Shown piece by piece: positions 25,813 through 34,523 of a stretch of DNA of 43,175 nt; positions within the stretch are counted from its first letter, which is position 1; every line of letters starts with the position of its first letter. The DNA is from Flavobacterium sp. UBA6135 (lineage in GTDB: Bacteria; Bacteroidota; Bacteroidia; Flavobacteriales; Flavobacteriaceae). The translations under genes were made by a program, and so were the position numbers. A model generated the notes under the pieces. It was not told the DNA's origin, made no database searches, and saw nothing but the letters and a program-made list of their open reading frames with translations. The stretch spans positions 1,383 to 44,557 of the forward strand of contig NZ_DIVJ01000011.1 of NCBI RefSeq assembly GCF_002428305.1, given 5' to 3'.

Positions 25813-26850
25813 ATGAAAAAAGGAGTATTATTAGTCAACTTAGGTTCGCCCGAAAGTCCAACCCCAAAAGATGTTAAGCCGTATTTAGACGAATTTTTAA
25901 TGGATAAATATGTGATTGACGTTCCGTTTTTATTACGAGCTTTGATAGTTCGCGGAATCATTTTACAAACCCGACCAAAAAAATCAGCCGAAGCTTATGC
26001 CAAAATTTGGTGGGATGAAGGTTCGCCATTGATTGTCCTTTCCAAAAGAATGCACAAAAAAGTGCAAGCCAACACAAGCATTCCTGTGAGTTTAGCCATG
26101 CGTTACGGAAAACCAAGCATTGAATCCGGCTTACAAGAATTACACGATCAAGGTGTGACGGAAGTGATGCTTTTTCCTTTATATCCGCAACACGCGATGG
26201 CTTCAACGGTAACCATTTTAGTTTTGGCAGAAGAAATTCGTAAAAAGAAATTCCCAAATATGAATTTCACGATTCTACCTGCTTTTTACAACCAAAAAGA
26301 TTACATCCGAGATTTATCAAATTCCATCAAAAAACATTTGGAAGGTTTTGAATACGATCACTTATTGTTTTCGTATCACGGCATTCCGGAACGTCATATT
26401 CGCAAAACCGATGTCACCAAAAGTCACTGCAAGATTGATGGTTCGTGTTGCAATACACCATCACCGGCACACGAATTTTGCTACCGTCATCAATGTTATG
26501 AAACCACCAAACAAGTGGTTGAATTTTTAGGAATTCCCGAAGGAAAATACAGTCAAACGTTTCAATCACGTTTGGCCGGAGATAAGTGGCTCACACCATA
26601 TACCGATACAGAAATCAACAAAATGCCTGAAAAAGGAATAAAAAAATTAGCGGTTGTAACCCCTGCATTTGTGTCTGATTGTTTGGAAACGTTGGAAGAA
26701 ATTGCGATGGAAGCCAATCATGAATTCAAAGAAAATGGCGGCGAAGAATTTTTAGCAATCCCTTGTTTAAACGACGATGATGATTGGTGCAAAACTTTAA
26801 GCCGATGGATTGACCAATGGGCTTTTGCTGAAACAGAAACTGCAAAATAA
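25813..26850 (+). CDS. hemH: Ferrochelatase with internal cysteine cluster
   Basis: HemH inserts Fe2+ into protoporphyrin IX (or the coproporphyrin analogue) in the last steps of heme synthesis. The 345-residue protein has GVLLVNLGSPESP at the start, catalytic His in SYHGIPERH, FQSRLAG and the acidic CLETLEEIA. Between the catalytic His and FQSR there is an insert with five Cys (206, 212, 213, 223, 228) not found in E. coli HemH, which might bind an iron-sulfur cluster. The gene ends TAATG, overlapping the MATE gene by one base. Confidence 0.96.
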   Translation: MKKGVLLVNLGSPESPTPKDVKPYLDEFLMDKYVIDVPFLLRALIVRGIILQTRPKKSAEAYAKIWWDEGSPLIVLSKRMHKKVQANTSIPVSLAMRYGKPSIESGLQELHDQGVTEVMLFPLYPQHAMASTVTILVLAEEIRKKKFPNMNFTILPAFYNQKDYIRDLSNSIKKHLEGFEYDHLLFSYHGIPERHIRKTDVTKSHCKIDGSCCNTPSPAHEFCYRHQCYETTKQVVEFLGIPEGKYSQTFQSRLAGDKWLTPYTDTEINKMPEKGIKKLAVVTPAFVSDCLETLEEIAMEANHEFKENGGEEFLAIPCLNDDDDWCKTLSRWIDQWAFAETETAK

Positions 26851-28205
26851 TGGCTAAATCATCCGGAGCTTTAGGCACAGATGATATCAAACAATTGTTG
26901 ATTAAGCAAGCTGTTCCGGCCTCTATTGGAATTCTATTTATGTCGATTAATATTTTAGTTGACACCATTTTTGTGGGACAATGGATTGGATCCTTGGCCA
27001 TAGCTGCTGTTACTGTAGTTTTACCTATTACCTTTTTAATTTCTTCGTTGGGAATGGCCATTGGAATTGGCGGAAGCTCCATTATTTCAAGAGCTTTAGG
27101 AGCAAGAGACAAAGAAAAAGCCTATAGAACTTTTGGAAATCAAATTATGATGACCTTAGTTTTAGCCTTCTTTTTTGTAATCATTGGTTTTTTATTTTCC
27201 GATGAAATTTTACTGCTTTTTGGAGCGAATGGCGAAATCATGAAACCGGCCAAAGAATTTTTTATACCCGTTTTAATGGGAGTTCCCTTTTTGGCTCTTT
27301 GTATGATGGGAAATAATGTGATTCGTGCTGAAGGGAAGGCCAAATTTGCAATGATGGCAATGATAATTCCTGCATTTGGAAACATTTTTCTCGACATTGT
27401 TTTTATCAAATTTCTTGATATGGGAATGTTCGGAGCGGCTTTAGCCACAACGATTTCCTATTTTATGTGTTTTGTTTTTATTCTTTGGTTTTTCATCAAA
27501 AAAAGTGAACTAAAACCATCGCTTCATCATTATAAATTTAATTTATCGCTTGTAAAAGAAATTTCTTCGCTAGGATTAGTAACGTTTTCCCGTCAAGGAG
27601 TTGTGAGTATTCTAGCCATCATCATCAATCATACTTTGTTTACGTATGGGGGCGAACATTCTGTCGTGGTTTACGGAATCATTAGTCGAATGTTGATGTT
27701 TGCGTTGTTTCCCATTTTGGGAATTACGCACGGCTTTTTACCGATTGCCGGATATAATTATGGTGCCGAAAATTACAATCGAGTAAAGGAAACTATTTCT
27801 ATTTCGATAAAATATGCGGCTGTTTTGGCTACGTTTATTTTTATTTTAATATTAGTCTTCGCTCGGCCAATTGTTTCAGTTTTCACTAACGATGCCGATG
27901 TAATTGCCGAAACACCACAAGCAATGCGTTGGGTTTTTGCTGCTACTCCAATTATTGCATTGCAACTCATTGGGGCGGCTTATTTTCAAGCAGCGGGAAA
28001 AGCGATTCCTGCATTATTATTAACTTTATCAAAACAAGGATTTTTTCTGATTCCGCTTGTGCTGATTTTGCCAAATTATTTTGGTATTTTTGGAGTATGG
28101 GTTGCTTTTCCGATTGCAGATGTTTTATCAACTATAATCACGGCCTACTTTTTGAGAAGAGAAATGACTACTAAACTGATTGAAAAACCGGATGGAATTT
28201 TATAA
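26850..28205 (+). CDS. MATE family efflux transporter
   Basis: The 451-residue protein has about 12 hydrophobic segments in two repeated halves, with family features such as VDTIFVGQWIG near the start, IGGSSIISRALGA, AEGKAKFAMMA and QAAGKAIPALLLTLSKQGFF in the second half. MATE proteins export cationic drugs or metabolites in exchange for Na+ or H+. It starts one base into the hemH stop codon and overlaps hemJ, so it is translated with heme genes. A role in exporting a porphyrin or a toxic heme by-product is possible, but nothing in the sequence proves the substrate. Confidence 0.93.
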   Translation: MAKSSGALGTDDIKQLLIKQAVPASIGILFMSINILVDTIFVGQWIGSLAIAAVTVVLPITFLISSLGMAIGIGGSSIISRALGARDKEKAYRTFGNQIMMTLVLAFFFVIIGFLFSDEILLLFGANGEIMKPAKEFFIPVLMGVPFLALCMMGNNVIRAEGKAKFAMMAMIIPAFGNIFLDIVFIKFLDMGMFGAALATTISYFMCFVFILWFFIKKSELKPSLHHYKFNLSLVKEISSLGLVTFSRQGVVSILAIIINHTLFTYGGEHSVVVYGIISRMLMFALFPILGITHGFLPIAGYNYGAENYNRVKETISISIKYAAVLATFIFILILVFARPIVSVFTNDADVIAETPQAMRWVFAATPIIALQLIGAAYFQAAGKAIPALLLTLSKQGFFLIPLVLILPNYFGIFGVWVAFPIADVLSTIITAYFLRREMTTKLIEKPDGIL

Positions 28206-28734
28206 CTACATCAAAGCCTTACACCTCATCTTTGTGATCACTTGGTTTGCCGGGCTGTTTTACATTGTGCGTTTATTTGTTTATCATGCTGAAGCGAAAG
28301 AAAAACCGGAACCGGAACAAAGTATTTTAATCAAACAATACCAGTTAATGCAATATAGGTTATGGTATATCATCACTTGGCCAAGTGCGATTTTAGCCAG
28401 CATTTTTGCTTTTTGGTTATTACATTTAATTCCTGCTTGGTTAGAACAAGATTGGATGATAGTCAAACTAGGATTTGTAGTTCTTTTGTATGCATATCAT
28501 ATCAAATGTCATCTCATTTTTAAAGAATTACAACAAAATAAAGTCAAAAATAGTTCGAATTTTTTTAGAATTTGGAACGAAGGAGCAACACTAATTTTAT
28601 TTGCAGTAGTTTTTTTGGTAATACTAAGAAATGCCTTAAATTGGATTTATGGCGTGGTTGGCATCTTTTTATTTTCAATTATAATCATGCTTGGCTTTCA
28701 ATTTTACAAAAAAATAAGAACAAAAAACAAGTGA
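28192..28734 (+). CDS. hemJ: HemJ-type protoporphyrinogen IX oxidase (CopD/UPF0093 family)
   Basis: The 180-residue membrane protein has about four to five transmembrane helices and family residues: the His in YNYIKALHLIFVITWFAGLFY, a downstream RLFVYH, and a YHIKCH motif with conserved His/Lys. HemJ oxidises protoporphyrinogen IX to protoporphyrin IX, feeding the respiratory chain, and replaces HemG/HemY in many bacteria. The start at 28192 (MEFYNYIKALH) is family-like and overlaps the MATE gene by 14 bases. Together with hemH in the same operon it covers the end of the pathway. It overlaps the next gene by four bases (GTGA). Confidence 0.9.
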   Translation: MEFYNYIKALHLIFVITWFAGLFYIVRLFVYHAEAKEKPEPEQSILIKQYQLMQYRLWYIITWPSAILASIFAFWLLHLIPAWLEQDWMIVKLGFVVLLYAYHIKCHLIFKELQQNKVKNSSNFFRIWNEGATLILFAVVFLVILRNALNWIYGVVGIFLFSIIIMLGFQFYKKIRTKNK

Positions 28735-30206
28735 TTTCATTCATCAAAATAAAAAAGCTTTCGTTACGAATTCGCATATTTATTGCTATGATTTCGTTGA
28801 CGCTTTTAGCTTCAATATTGATGGCTTCCATTTCTATTTATCAATTCAAACAAGAAGCAAAAGAATACCACAAACAACGTTTAGAACGAAAAGAAAGTGC
28901 TATTAGAGATCATATTTATTATGTAATTGAAAACACAACCTATCCGGTAAATACAGAAAATATTCCGTTGATTTTTAAAGATCGAATATATGAACTTGCG
29001 GATATTCATACTCTAGAAATCAATTTATACGATTTAAAAGGCAACTTATTAAAATCTTCTCGTTCCTCATTTGCTACTGATAGTGTCTCACAACCTATTT
29101 CTAATACTGTTTTAAAACTGGTTGAATCTAGCATTGACAAGCGATATGTTGAAATGAAGAATTTACAAAATGTAAAATATAGAGCTTCCTATAGTCAAAT
29201 CAACGATGAGCGTTTCAAACCAATTGCAATTTTAAATTTGCCCTATATTGAAGATGATGAATATTATGAACGAGAAGCCGAACGCTTTTTAGTCAATTTG
29301 GCTCAAGTTTACTCTCTAATGTTTTTAATTGCCTTTGTTTTGGCCTATTTTATTTCAAGTTATATCACAAAATCAATCAAAAATATTTCTGATAAAATTA
29401 CTATCACCAGATTAAACCGAAAAAACGAAAAAATAGATCAATTGGCTTCTAGTTCTGAAATTCAATTGTTGGTAGATGCTTATAACAGCATGATTGATGA
29501 ATTAGAAGAAAGTGCTGTGAAATTAGCACAAAGCGAACGCGAAGAAGCCTGGAGAGAAATGGCCAAACAAGTGGCTCATGAGATAAAGAATCCGCTGACA
29601 CCTATGCGTTTGACCGTTCAAAGTTTTCAGCGAAAATTTGACCCAAACGATCCTGAAATTACCAAAAAACTTGACGATTACACCAAAACACTTTTACAGC
29701 AAATTGACACTATGAGTTCTGTAGCAAATGCTTTTTCTAATTTTGCCTCAATGCCGGCTCAACAAAACGAAACCATAAACGTGGTAAAAAGTGTTCAATT
29801 GGCACTTGAAATATTTAATGAACCTTACATCCATTTTAAGAGTAATGAAGAAAAAATTATTACCAATATGGACAGAACCCAACTCATTAGAGTGATAACC
29901 AATTTGGTGAAAAATGCCATTCAAGCCATTCCTGAATCTAGAGAAAATCCAGCAATTAATGTTTCCGTTTTTCAAATAGATACTACAATTAAGATATCAG
30001 TTCAAGATAATGGTATTGGTATTTCCAATGATTTAAAAAATCAAATATTTGAACCTAAATTTACTACAAAATCAAGCGGAATGGGACTTGGATTAGGAAT
30101 CATAAAAAAAATAATTGAAAATTATAACGGAACAATTACTTTTGAATCACAACCCAATGTTGGAACAACTTTTACAGTTTCACTTCCGGTTAAAACAATT
30201 GAATAA
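28731..30206 (+). CDS. NtrY-like sensor histidine kinase (orphan)
   Basis: The 491-residue protein starts at a GTG that overlaps the hemJ stop (GTGA); the reading frame is open further upstream but only as a shadow of hemJ. It has an N-terminal membrane helix (about 12-35), an extracytoplasmic sensor of about 170 residues, a second helix (about 200-222), a HAMP-like linker, HisKA with phospho-acceptor His283 in QVAHEIKNPLTPMRL, and a HATPase domain with NLVKNAIQAI, DNGIGI and GMGLGLGI. The H box and layout resemble NtrY-type kinases. No response regulator gene is adjacent. The operon with hemH/hemJ suggests it may watch heme, envelope or redox state, which is inference only. Confidence 0.9.
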   Translation: MISFIKIKKLSLRIRIFIAMISLTLLASILMASISIYQFKQEAKEYHKQRLERKESAIRDHIYYVIENTTYPVNTENIPLIFKDRIYELADIHTLEINLYDLKGNLLKSSRSSFATDSVSQPISNTVLKLVESSIDKRYVEMKNLQNVKYRASYSQINDERFKPIAILNLPYIEDDEYYEREAERFLVNLAQVYSLMFLIAFVLAYFISSYITKSIKNISDKITITRLNRKNEKIDQLASSSEIQLLVDAYNSMIDELEESAVKLAQSEREEAWREMAKQVAHEIKNPLTPMRLTVQSFQRKFDPNDPEITKKLDDYTKTLLQQIDTMSSVANAFSNFASMPAQQNETINVVKSVQLALEIFNEPYIHFKSNEEKIITNMDRTQLIRVITNLVKNAIQAIPESRENPAINVSVFQIDTTIKISVQDNGIGISNDLKNQIFEPKFTTKSSGMGLGLGIIKKIIENYNGTITFESQPNVGTTFTVSLPVKTIE

Positions 30207-30219
30207 AAATTTAAAGCTC

Positions 30220-31002
30220 ATGAATTACGAAAACATTTTAATAGAAAAAGATAACGGAATTTCGATTATCACAATCAACCGACCAACCAAATTAAATGCT
30301 TTAAACAAAGCTACAATTGAAGAACTTCATCATGCTTTTGATGCCGAAGATAAAGACAAATCAACCCGAGTAATCATCATCACAGGAAGCGGTGAAAAAG
30401 CTTTTGTTGCCGGAGCTGATATTTCAGAATTTGCCCATTTTTCTGTGGAAGAAGGAGGAAAATTAGCCGCACAAGGACAAAAATTATTATTTGATTTTGT
30501 GGAAAATTTATCCACACCAGTCATTGCAGCTGTTAACGGATTTGCTCTTGGTGGCGGTTTGGAATTAGCTATGTCTGCACATTTCAGAATTGCTTCAGAC
30601 AATGCCAAAATGGGTTTGCCGGAAGTAACTTTGGGCGTAATTCCCGGTTATGGCGGAACGCAACGTTTACCACAATTAGTTGGGAAAGGACGAGCCATGG
30701 AAATGATTATGTCTGCTTCGATGATTGATTCCGAAACTGCAAAAAATTATGGTTTGGTTAATCATGTCGTTCCACAAGTAGAATTGTTGGAATTTACCAA
30801 AGGGATTGCTTCAAAAATTGCTAAAAATTCTCCTGTTGCCATTTCAAATGCAATTCAGGCCGTTAATGCCAATTTTAAAGACGGTGTAAATGGTTATGAA
30901 ATAGAAATCAAAAACTTCGGAAAATCATTTGGAACCGCAGATTTCAAAGAAGGAACAACGGCTTTTTTAGAGAAAAGAAAAGCGGATTTTAAAGGAGAAT
31001 AA
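30220..31002 (+). CDS. Enoyl-CoA hydratase/isomerase (crotonase) family protein
   Basis: The 260-residue protein has the full crotonase fold: oxyanion-hole segments VAGADISEF and AAVNGFALGGGLELAMS, and the two catalytic glutamates in LPEVTLGVIPGYGGTQRL. This matches short-chain enoyl-CoA hydratases of the 3-hydroxybutyryl-CoA dehydratase type, which act in beta-oxidation. The ATG at 30220 is chosen over longer frames because those lie inside the upstream kinase gene. It is last in the hemH operon, 13 bases after the kinase. Its stop abuts the stop of the convergent HD hydrolase gene with no gap. Exact substrate chain length is unknown. Confidence 0.93.
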   Translation: MNYENILIEKDNGISIITINRPTKLNALNKATIEELHHAFDAEDKDKSTRVIIITGSGEKAFVAGADISEFAHFSVEEGGKLAAQGQKLLFDFVENLSTPVIAAVNGFALGGGLELAMSAHFRIASDNAKMGLPEVTLGVIPGYGGTQRLPQLVGKGRAMEMIMSASMIDSETAKNYGLVNHVVPQVELLEFTKGIASKIAKNSPVAISNAIQAVNANFKDGVNGYEIEIKNFGKSFGTADFKEGTTAFLEKRKADFKGE

Positions 31003-31647
31003 TTACTTCTCCCCTTCCCATTCCGCATAAAATTGGCTCAAAAATGTTTCCATAAAACGGTGACGTTCTTGAGCTAATTTTTTTCCGGTTTCGGTATTCA
31101 TTTTGTCTTTCAAAAGAAGTAATTTTTCATAAAAATGATTCAAAGTAGGCGAATCACTTTTTTTATATTCTTCTTTAGTCATATTCAATTTTGGAGCACT
31201 ATTCGGATTGTATAATGCTCTGTTTTTAAATCCACCATAATTAAAAGCTCTCGCAATTCCGATGGCTCCCAACGCATCCAGTCGATCGGCATCTTGCACA
31301 ACTTCTAATTCTTTGGATGAAAAGGTTTTTTCAAAATTTCCGCCTTTGAACGAAATATTTTTGATGATTTGAATGACGTGCTCAATTATTTCTTCGGAAA
31401 CATTTTCGCTTTTTAAAAATTCACTTGCTGTTTTTGGGCCAATTTCTTCGTCGCCATCATGAAATTTGGAATCGGCTATGTCGTGCAATAATGCCCCTAG
31501 TTTTACAACAGTTACGTCACAATCTTCTTCTTGAGCAATCAAAACCGCATTTTTAAATACGCGTTCGATATGAAACCAATCATGACCACCTTCGGCATCC
31601 TGAAGTTGTTGTTTTACAAAAAGAATGGTTTTGTCTATGATTGTCAT
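31003..31647 (-). CDS. HD domain phosphohydrolase
   Basis: The 214-residue protein has the HD metal site: His in HDWFHIERV, HD in LLHDIADSKFHDGDE and a later Asp in QDADRLDALGAIGIARAF. This pattern matches the YedJ-like subfamily of predicted metal-dependent phosphohydrolases, probably acting on nucleotides; the true substrate is unknown. It is the last gene of a three-gene unit, three bases after the acyl-ACP desaturase. Confidence 0.9.
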   Translation of the reverse strand: MTIIDKTILFVKQQLQDAEGGHDWFHIERVFKNAVLIAQEEDCDVTVVKLGALLHDIADSKFHDGDEEIGPKTASEFLKSENVSEEIIEHVIQIIKNISFKGGNFEKTFSSKELEVVQDADRLDALGAIGIARAFNYGGFKNRALYNPNSAPKLNMTKEEYKKSDSPTLNHFYEKLLLLKDKMNTETGKKLAQERHRFMETFLSQFYAEWEGEK

Positions 31648-31650
31648 TAA

Positions 31651-32640
31651 TTATTTCACCAAAGCAGGTTGCACCCATTTAAACACATGTCCGGTTTCCG
31701 GAATAACTAATCGATCTGAAATTCTTGCCATTCTCGCAGGAAGTTTCATCAAATAATCACGAGCTTTTTCGGCTTCATCGGTCAAACCGTTGATTTGATC
31801 AATTTTCCATTTATCAATAAGCTTTTGCATAATGTCAACATAATCAGCGGCAGTATAAACCCCAATTCGTTGAGCAGAATCAGAAAATTGTTCAAAAGCA
31901 GAACTAATTTTTTGTCCTGATTCACGCAAAAAGTGAGCAGGCATCACAATTTTTTGTTTCATCATATATTGAAAAGCCAACATCATTTCGCTAGGATCTA
32001 CTTTAAATATTTGATTGACAAATTCACTGTATGCGTGATGATGACGCATTTCGTCTCCGGCAATCAATTTGCACATTTTAGACAATTTGTTGTCGCCATA
32101 TTTCTTTGCTATTTGAGCCACACGGTTGTGTGAAACATACGTCGCTAATTCCTGAAAACTGGTATAAACAAAGTTTTTATAGGGATCTTTTCCGGTTCCA
32201 ATATCAAAACCATCATTAATAAGATGTTGTGTCGTCATTTCAATTTCACGCATGTTTACTCTACCTGATAAATACAAGTATTTGTTCAACACATCACCAT
32301 GACGATTCTCTTCTCCGGTCCAACTTCTAATCCATCTTGACCAGCCATTTCTTTCTTCATTATCAACCCCTTCCACTTCCATCAACCAAGATTCATAGGT
32401 TGGCAAAGCTTCTTCGGTGATGGTATCACCTACCAAAACTACCCAAAAATCATAGGGTAAATCTTTGGCAATTTCTCGTAATTCTTTTACTTCTTCAAAA
32501 AAAGTTTCTTTTTCTGAATCGGGCAACAAATCGGTGGGTTGCCAAATTTTTTCAACAGGAATCAAGTAATCGTTCATGAAAGTATCCACCTTTTTTTCCA
32601 ACAACTGCATTACTTCTAAACGAATGTTTTTTATAGACAT
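31651..32640 (-). CDS. Acyl-ACP desaturase (soluble diiron fatty acid desaturase)
   Basis: The 329-residue protein carries the two diiron motifs of soluble stearoyl-ACP desaturases: EENRHGDVLNKYLYL and DEMRHHHAYSEF, spaced as in the family, plus an earlier Glu in the first metal helix. The enzyme introduces a cis double bond into acyl-ACP, using O2 and ferredoxin. It is best known from plant plastids but also occurs in Actinobacteria and Bacteroidota. It is four bases downstream of a PlsC-type acyltransferase, suggesting coupled control of acyl chain unsaturation and phospholipid synthesis. Confidence 0.93.
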   Translation of the reverse strand: MSIKNIRLEVMQLLEKKVDTFMNDYLIPVEKIWQPTDLLPDSEKETFFEEVKELREIAKDLPYDFWVVLVGDTITEEALPTYESWLMEVEGVDNEERNGWSRWIRSWTGEENRHGDVLNKYLYLSGRVNMREIEMTTQHLINDGFDIGTGKDPYKNFVYTSFQELATYVSHNRVAQIAKKYGDNKLSKMCKLIAGDEMRHHHAYSEFVNQIFKVDPSEMMLAFQYMMKQKIVMPAHFLRESGQKISSAFEQFSDSAQRIGVYTAADYVDIMQKLIDKWKIDQINGLTDEAEKARDYLMKLPARMARISDRLVIPETGHVFKWVQPALVK

Positions 32641-32644
32641 AATT

Positions 32645-33379
32645 TTAATTTTTTATTCCGCTAATCACGGCATTTTCTGTTCTTTGCATTACTTCTTCAA
32701 AAGGAACTCCTTTGATTGGAAAAGGTTCTTGAATTGTAAATGTAATTCGGTTTCCCAATCCCATTGGAAATTGTCCAAAGCGACTCATTTTCCAAGAATT
32801 ATTTATGGATATCGGCACGATATATGCCGAAGGTGCATATTTGTGTAAAATTTTTAATCCGTTTTCAGAGAATTTTTTCGGAATACCGGTTTTGCTTCGT
32901 GTTCCTTCCGGAAAGATTACAGTAGACCTTTTGTGTTCTTCAATATATTCTGCCATCACTTTAATGGCTGCCAAAGCTTGTTTTGGGTCTTTTCTATCAA
33001 TTAAAACGGATCCACCGTGTCTTAAATTGTATGATACACTTGGAATTCCCTTTCCTAATTCTTTTTTACTTATAAATTTCGGATGCCATTTACGCATGAA
33101 CCAAATGATTGCCGGAATATCATACAAACTTTGATGATTTGCAACAATAATCAAAGGTACGTCTTTTGGAACAAATTCCCTATTTTGAAAATCATACGTT
33201 GTACCCAAAATGTGTGTATTGCGAACCAAAAAGAAATTTAACAGCCCTACACTTTTTTTGTGTGCTTCATATCCAAACACGTTCAAACATATCCATTGAA
33301 TGGGATGGAAAATACATAAAAGTATTCCAAACAATAAATAATACAGTATTGAAATTGGATAGGAAATTAGTTTTTGCAT
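32645..33379 (-). CDS. 1-acyl-sn-glycerol-3-phosphate acyltransferase (PlsC family)
   Basis: The 244-residue protein has an N-terminal membrane segment (about 8-30), the catalytic VANHQSLYD (HX4D), and FPEGTRSKTG, which binds the phosphate of lysophosphatidate. It makes phosphatidic acid in the inner membrane. It is the first gene of an operon with acyl-ACP desaturase and an HD hydrolase. A second, divergent PlsC paralogue lies at 37234-37974, so the two may differ in acyl donor or position. Confidence 0.92.
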   Translation of the reverse strand: MQKLISYPISILYYLLFGILLCIFHPIQWICLNVFGYEAHKKSVGLLNFFLVRNTHILGTTYDFQNREFVPKDVPLIIVANHQSLYDIPAIIWFMRKWHPKFISKKELGKGIPSVSYNLRHGGSVLIDRKDPKQALAAIKVMAEYIEEHKRSTVIFPEGTRSKTGIPKKFSENGLKILHKYAPSAYIVPISINNSWKMSRFGQFPMGLGNRITFTIQEPFPIKGVPFEEVMQRTENAVISGIKN

Positions 33380-33396
33380 GCTTTTTAAAATGAATA

Positions 33397-33404
33397 CAAA
33401 AATA
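33397..33404 (-). promoter_or_regulatory. -7 promoter box for the plsC-desaturase operon
   Basis: On the minus strand this reads TATTTTTG, an exact TAnnTTTG match 17 bases before the start codon. The 138-base gap to recA holds no other clear signal; I could not find an exact -7 box for recA. Confidence 0.45.
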
Positions 33405-33517
33405 AGAAATCGATTTTAGTAAAACATTCTCTTTTTGTGATAAATATTTTATTTCTACATTAAAAAAAAAAGTATTTTTACAGTTGTAAAAAATTTAAAA
33501 TTTAAAGCCACTATATT

Positions 33518-34522
33518 ATGAGTTCAGAGAAAGAAGCCAAATTAAAAGCCCTTCAGTTAACCTTAGACAAACTAGACAAAACCTATGGAAAAGGCACTGT
33601 GATGAAAATGGGAGACAAGGCCGTTGAAGAAGTTGAAGTAATTTCTTCGGGTTCGTTAGGTCTTGATATTGCTTTAGGAGTTAATGGATATCCTAGAGGA
33701 AGAGTTATAGAAATTTATGGGCCGGAATCTTCAGGTAAAACCACCTTGACTTTGCATGCTATTGCAGAAGCTCAAAAAGCCGGTGGTATTGCTGCTTTTA
33801 TTGATGCAGAACATGCTTTTGATCGTAATTATGCTGAAAAATTGGGTGTTGATATTGAAAACTTAATCATATCTCAACCTGATAATGGAGAGCAAGCTTT
33901 AGAGATTGCTGAAAATCTAATCCGTTCAGGAGCTATTGATATTGTTGTAATTGACTCTGTAGCTGCTTTAACACCAAAAAGTGAAATTGAAGGCGAAATG
34001 GGTGATTCGAAAATGGGATTACACGCTCGTTTAATGTCGCAAGCTTTGAGAAAACTTACAGCAACTATCAGCAAAACACATTGTACTGTATTTTTTATCA
34101 ACCAATTGCGTGAGAAAATTGGCGTGATGTTTGGAAATCCGGAAACTACAACCGGTGGAAATGCGTTGAAATTTTATGCGTCCGTTCGTTTAGATATCAG
34201 AAGAGCCACTCAAATTAAAGATGGTGATAATGTGATTGGAAACAGAACAAAAGTGAAAGTGGTAAAAAACAAAGTAGCACCACCATTTAAAACTGCCGAA
34301 TTTGACATTATGTATGGTGAAGGAGTTTCAAAAACAGGAGAAATACTAGATTTAGCTGTTGAATTTGAAGTGATAAAAAAATCAGGTTCCTGGTTTAGTT
34401 ATGGCGAAACCAAATTGGGTCAAGGTCGAGATGCAGTAAAATCTTTAATCAAAGACAATCCTGAATTATCCGACGAATTGGAAGCTAAAATCAAGGAAAT
34501 AATAAAAGAAAAAGCACTTTAA
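33518..34522 (+). CDS. recA: Recombinase RecA
   Basis: The 334-residue protein is a full RecA: Walker A GPESSGKTT, Walker B IVVIDSVAAL, the L2 region GVMFGNPETTTGGNALKFYASVRLDIRR and AFIDAEHAFD. It coats single-stranded DNA, drives strand exchange in homologous recombination and promotes LexA-type cleavage. The C-terminal tail is short compared with E. coli RecA (353 residues), as is usual in Bacteroidota. It ends at its own intrinsic terminator. I see no clear LexA box in the 138-base upstream gap. Confidence 0.98.
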   Translation: MSSEKEAKLKALQLTLDKLDKTYGKGTVMKMGDKAVEEVEVISSGSLGLDIALGVNGYPRGRVIEIYGPESSGKTTLTLHAIAEAQKAGGIAAFIDAEHAFDRNYAEKLGVDIENLIISQPDNGEQALEIAENLIRSGAIDIVVIDSVAALTPKSEIEGEMGDSKMGLHARLMSQALRKLTATISKTHCTVFFINQLREKIGVMFGNPETTTGGNALKFYASVRLDIRRATQIKDGDNVIGNRTKVKVVKNKVAPPFKTAEFDIMYGEGVSKTGEILDLAVEFEVIKKSGSWFSYGETKLGQGRDAVKSLIKDNPELSDELEAKIKEIIKEKAL

Positions 34523-34523
34523 G

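Noticed and set aside
26726..27112. Minus-strand open frame of 128 residues across hemH and the MATE gene.
   Set aside because: It lies antisense to two well-supported genes and shows no recognisable domain.
28572..28730. Longer N-terminus of the NtrY-like kinase.
   Set aside because: It is only an alternate frame of hemJ; GTG at 28731 overlaps the hemJ stop and begins directly before the first membrane helix.
30115..30219. Longer N-terminus of the crotonase.
   Set aside because: It is a shadow of the kinase C-terminus; the family-typical start is the ATG at 30220.
33380..33517. LexA/SOS box upstream of recA.
   Set aside because: I found no convincing inverted repeat, and no exact -7 box for recA, in this AT-rich gap.
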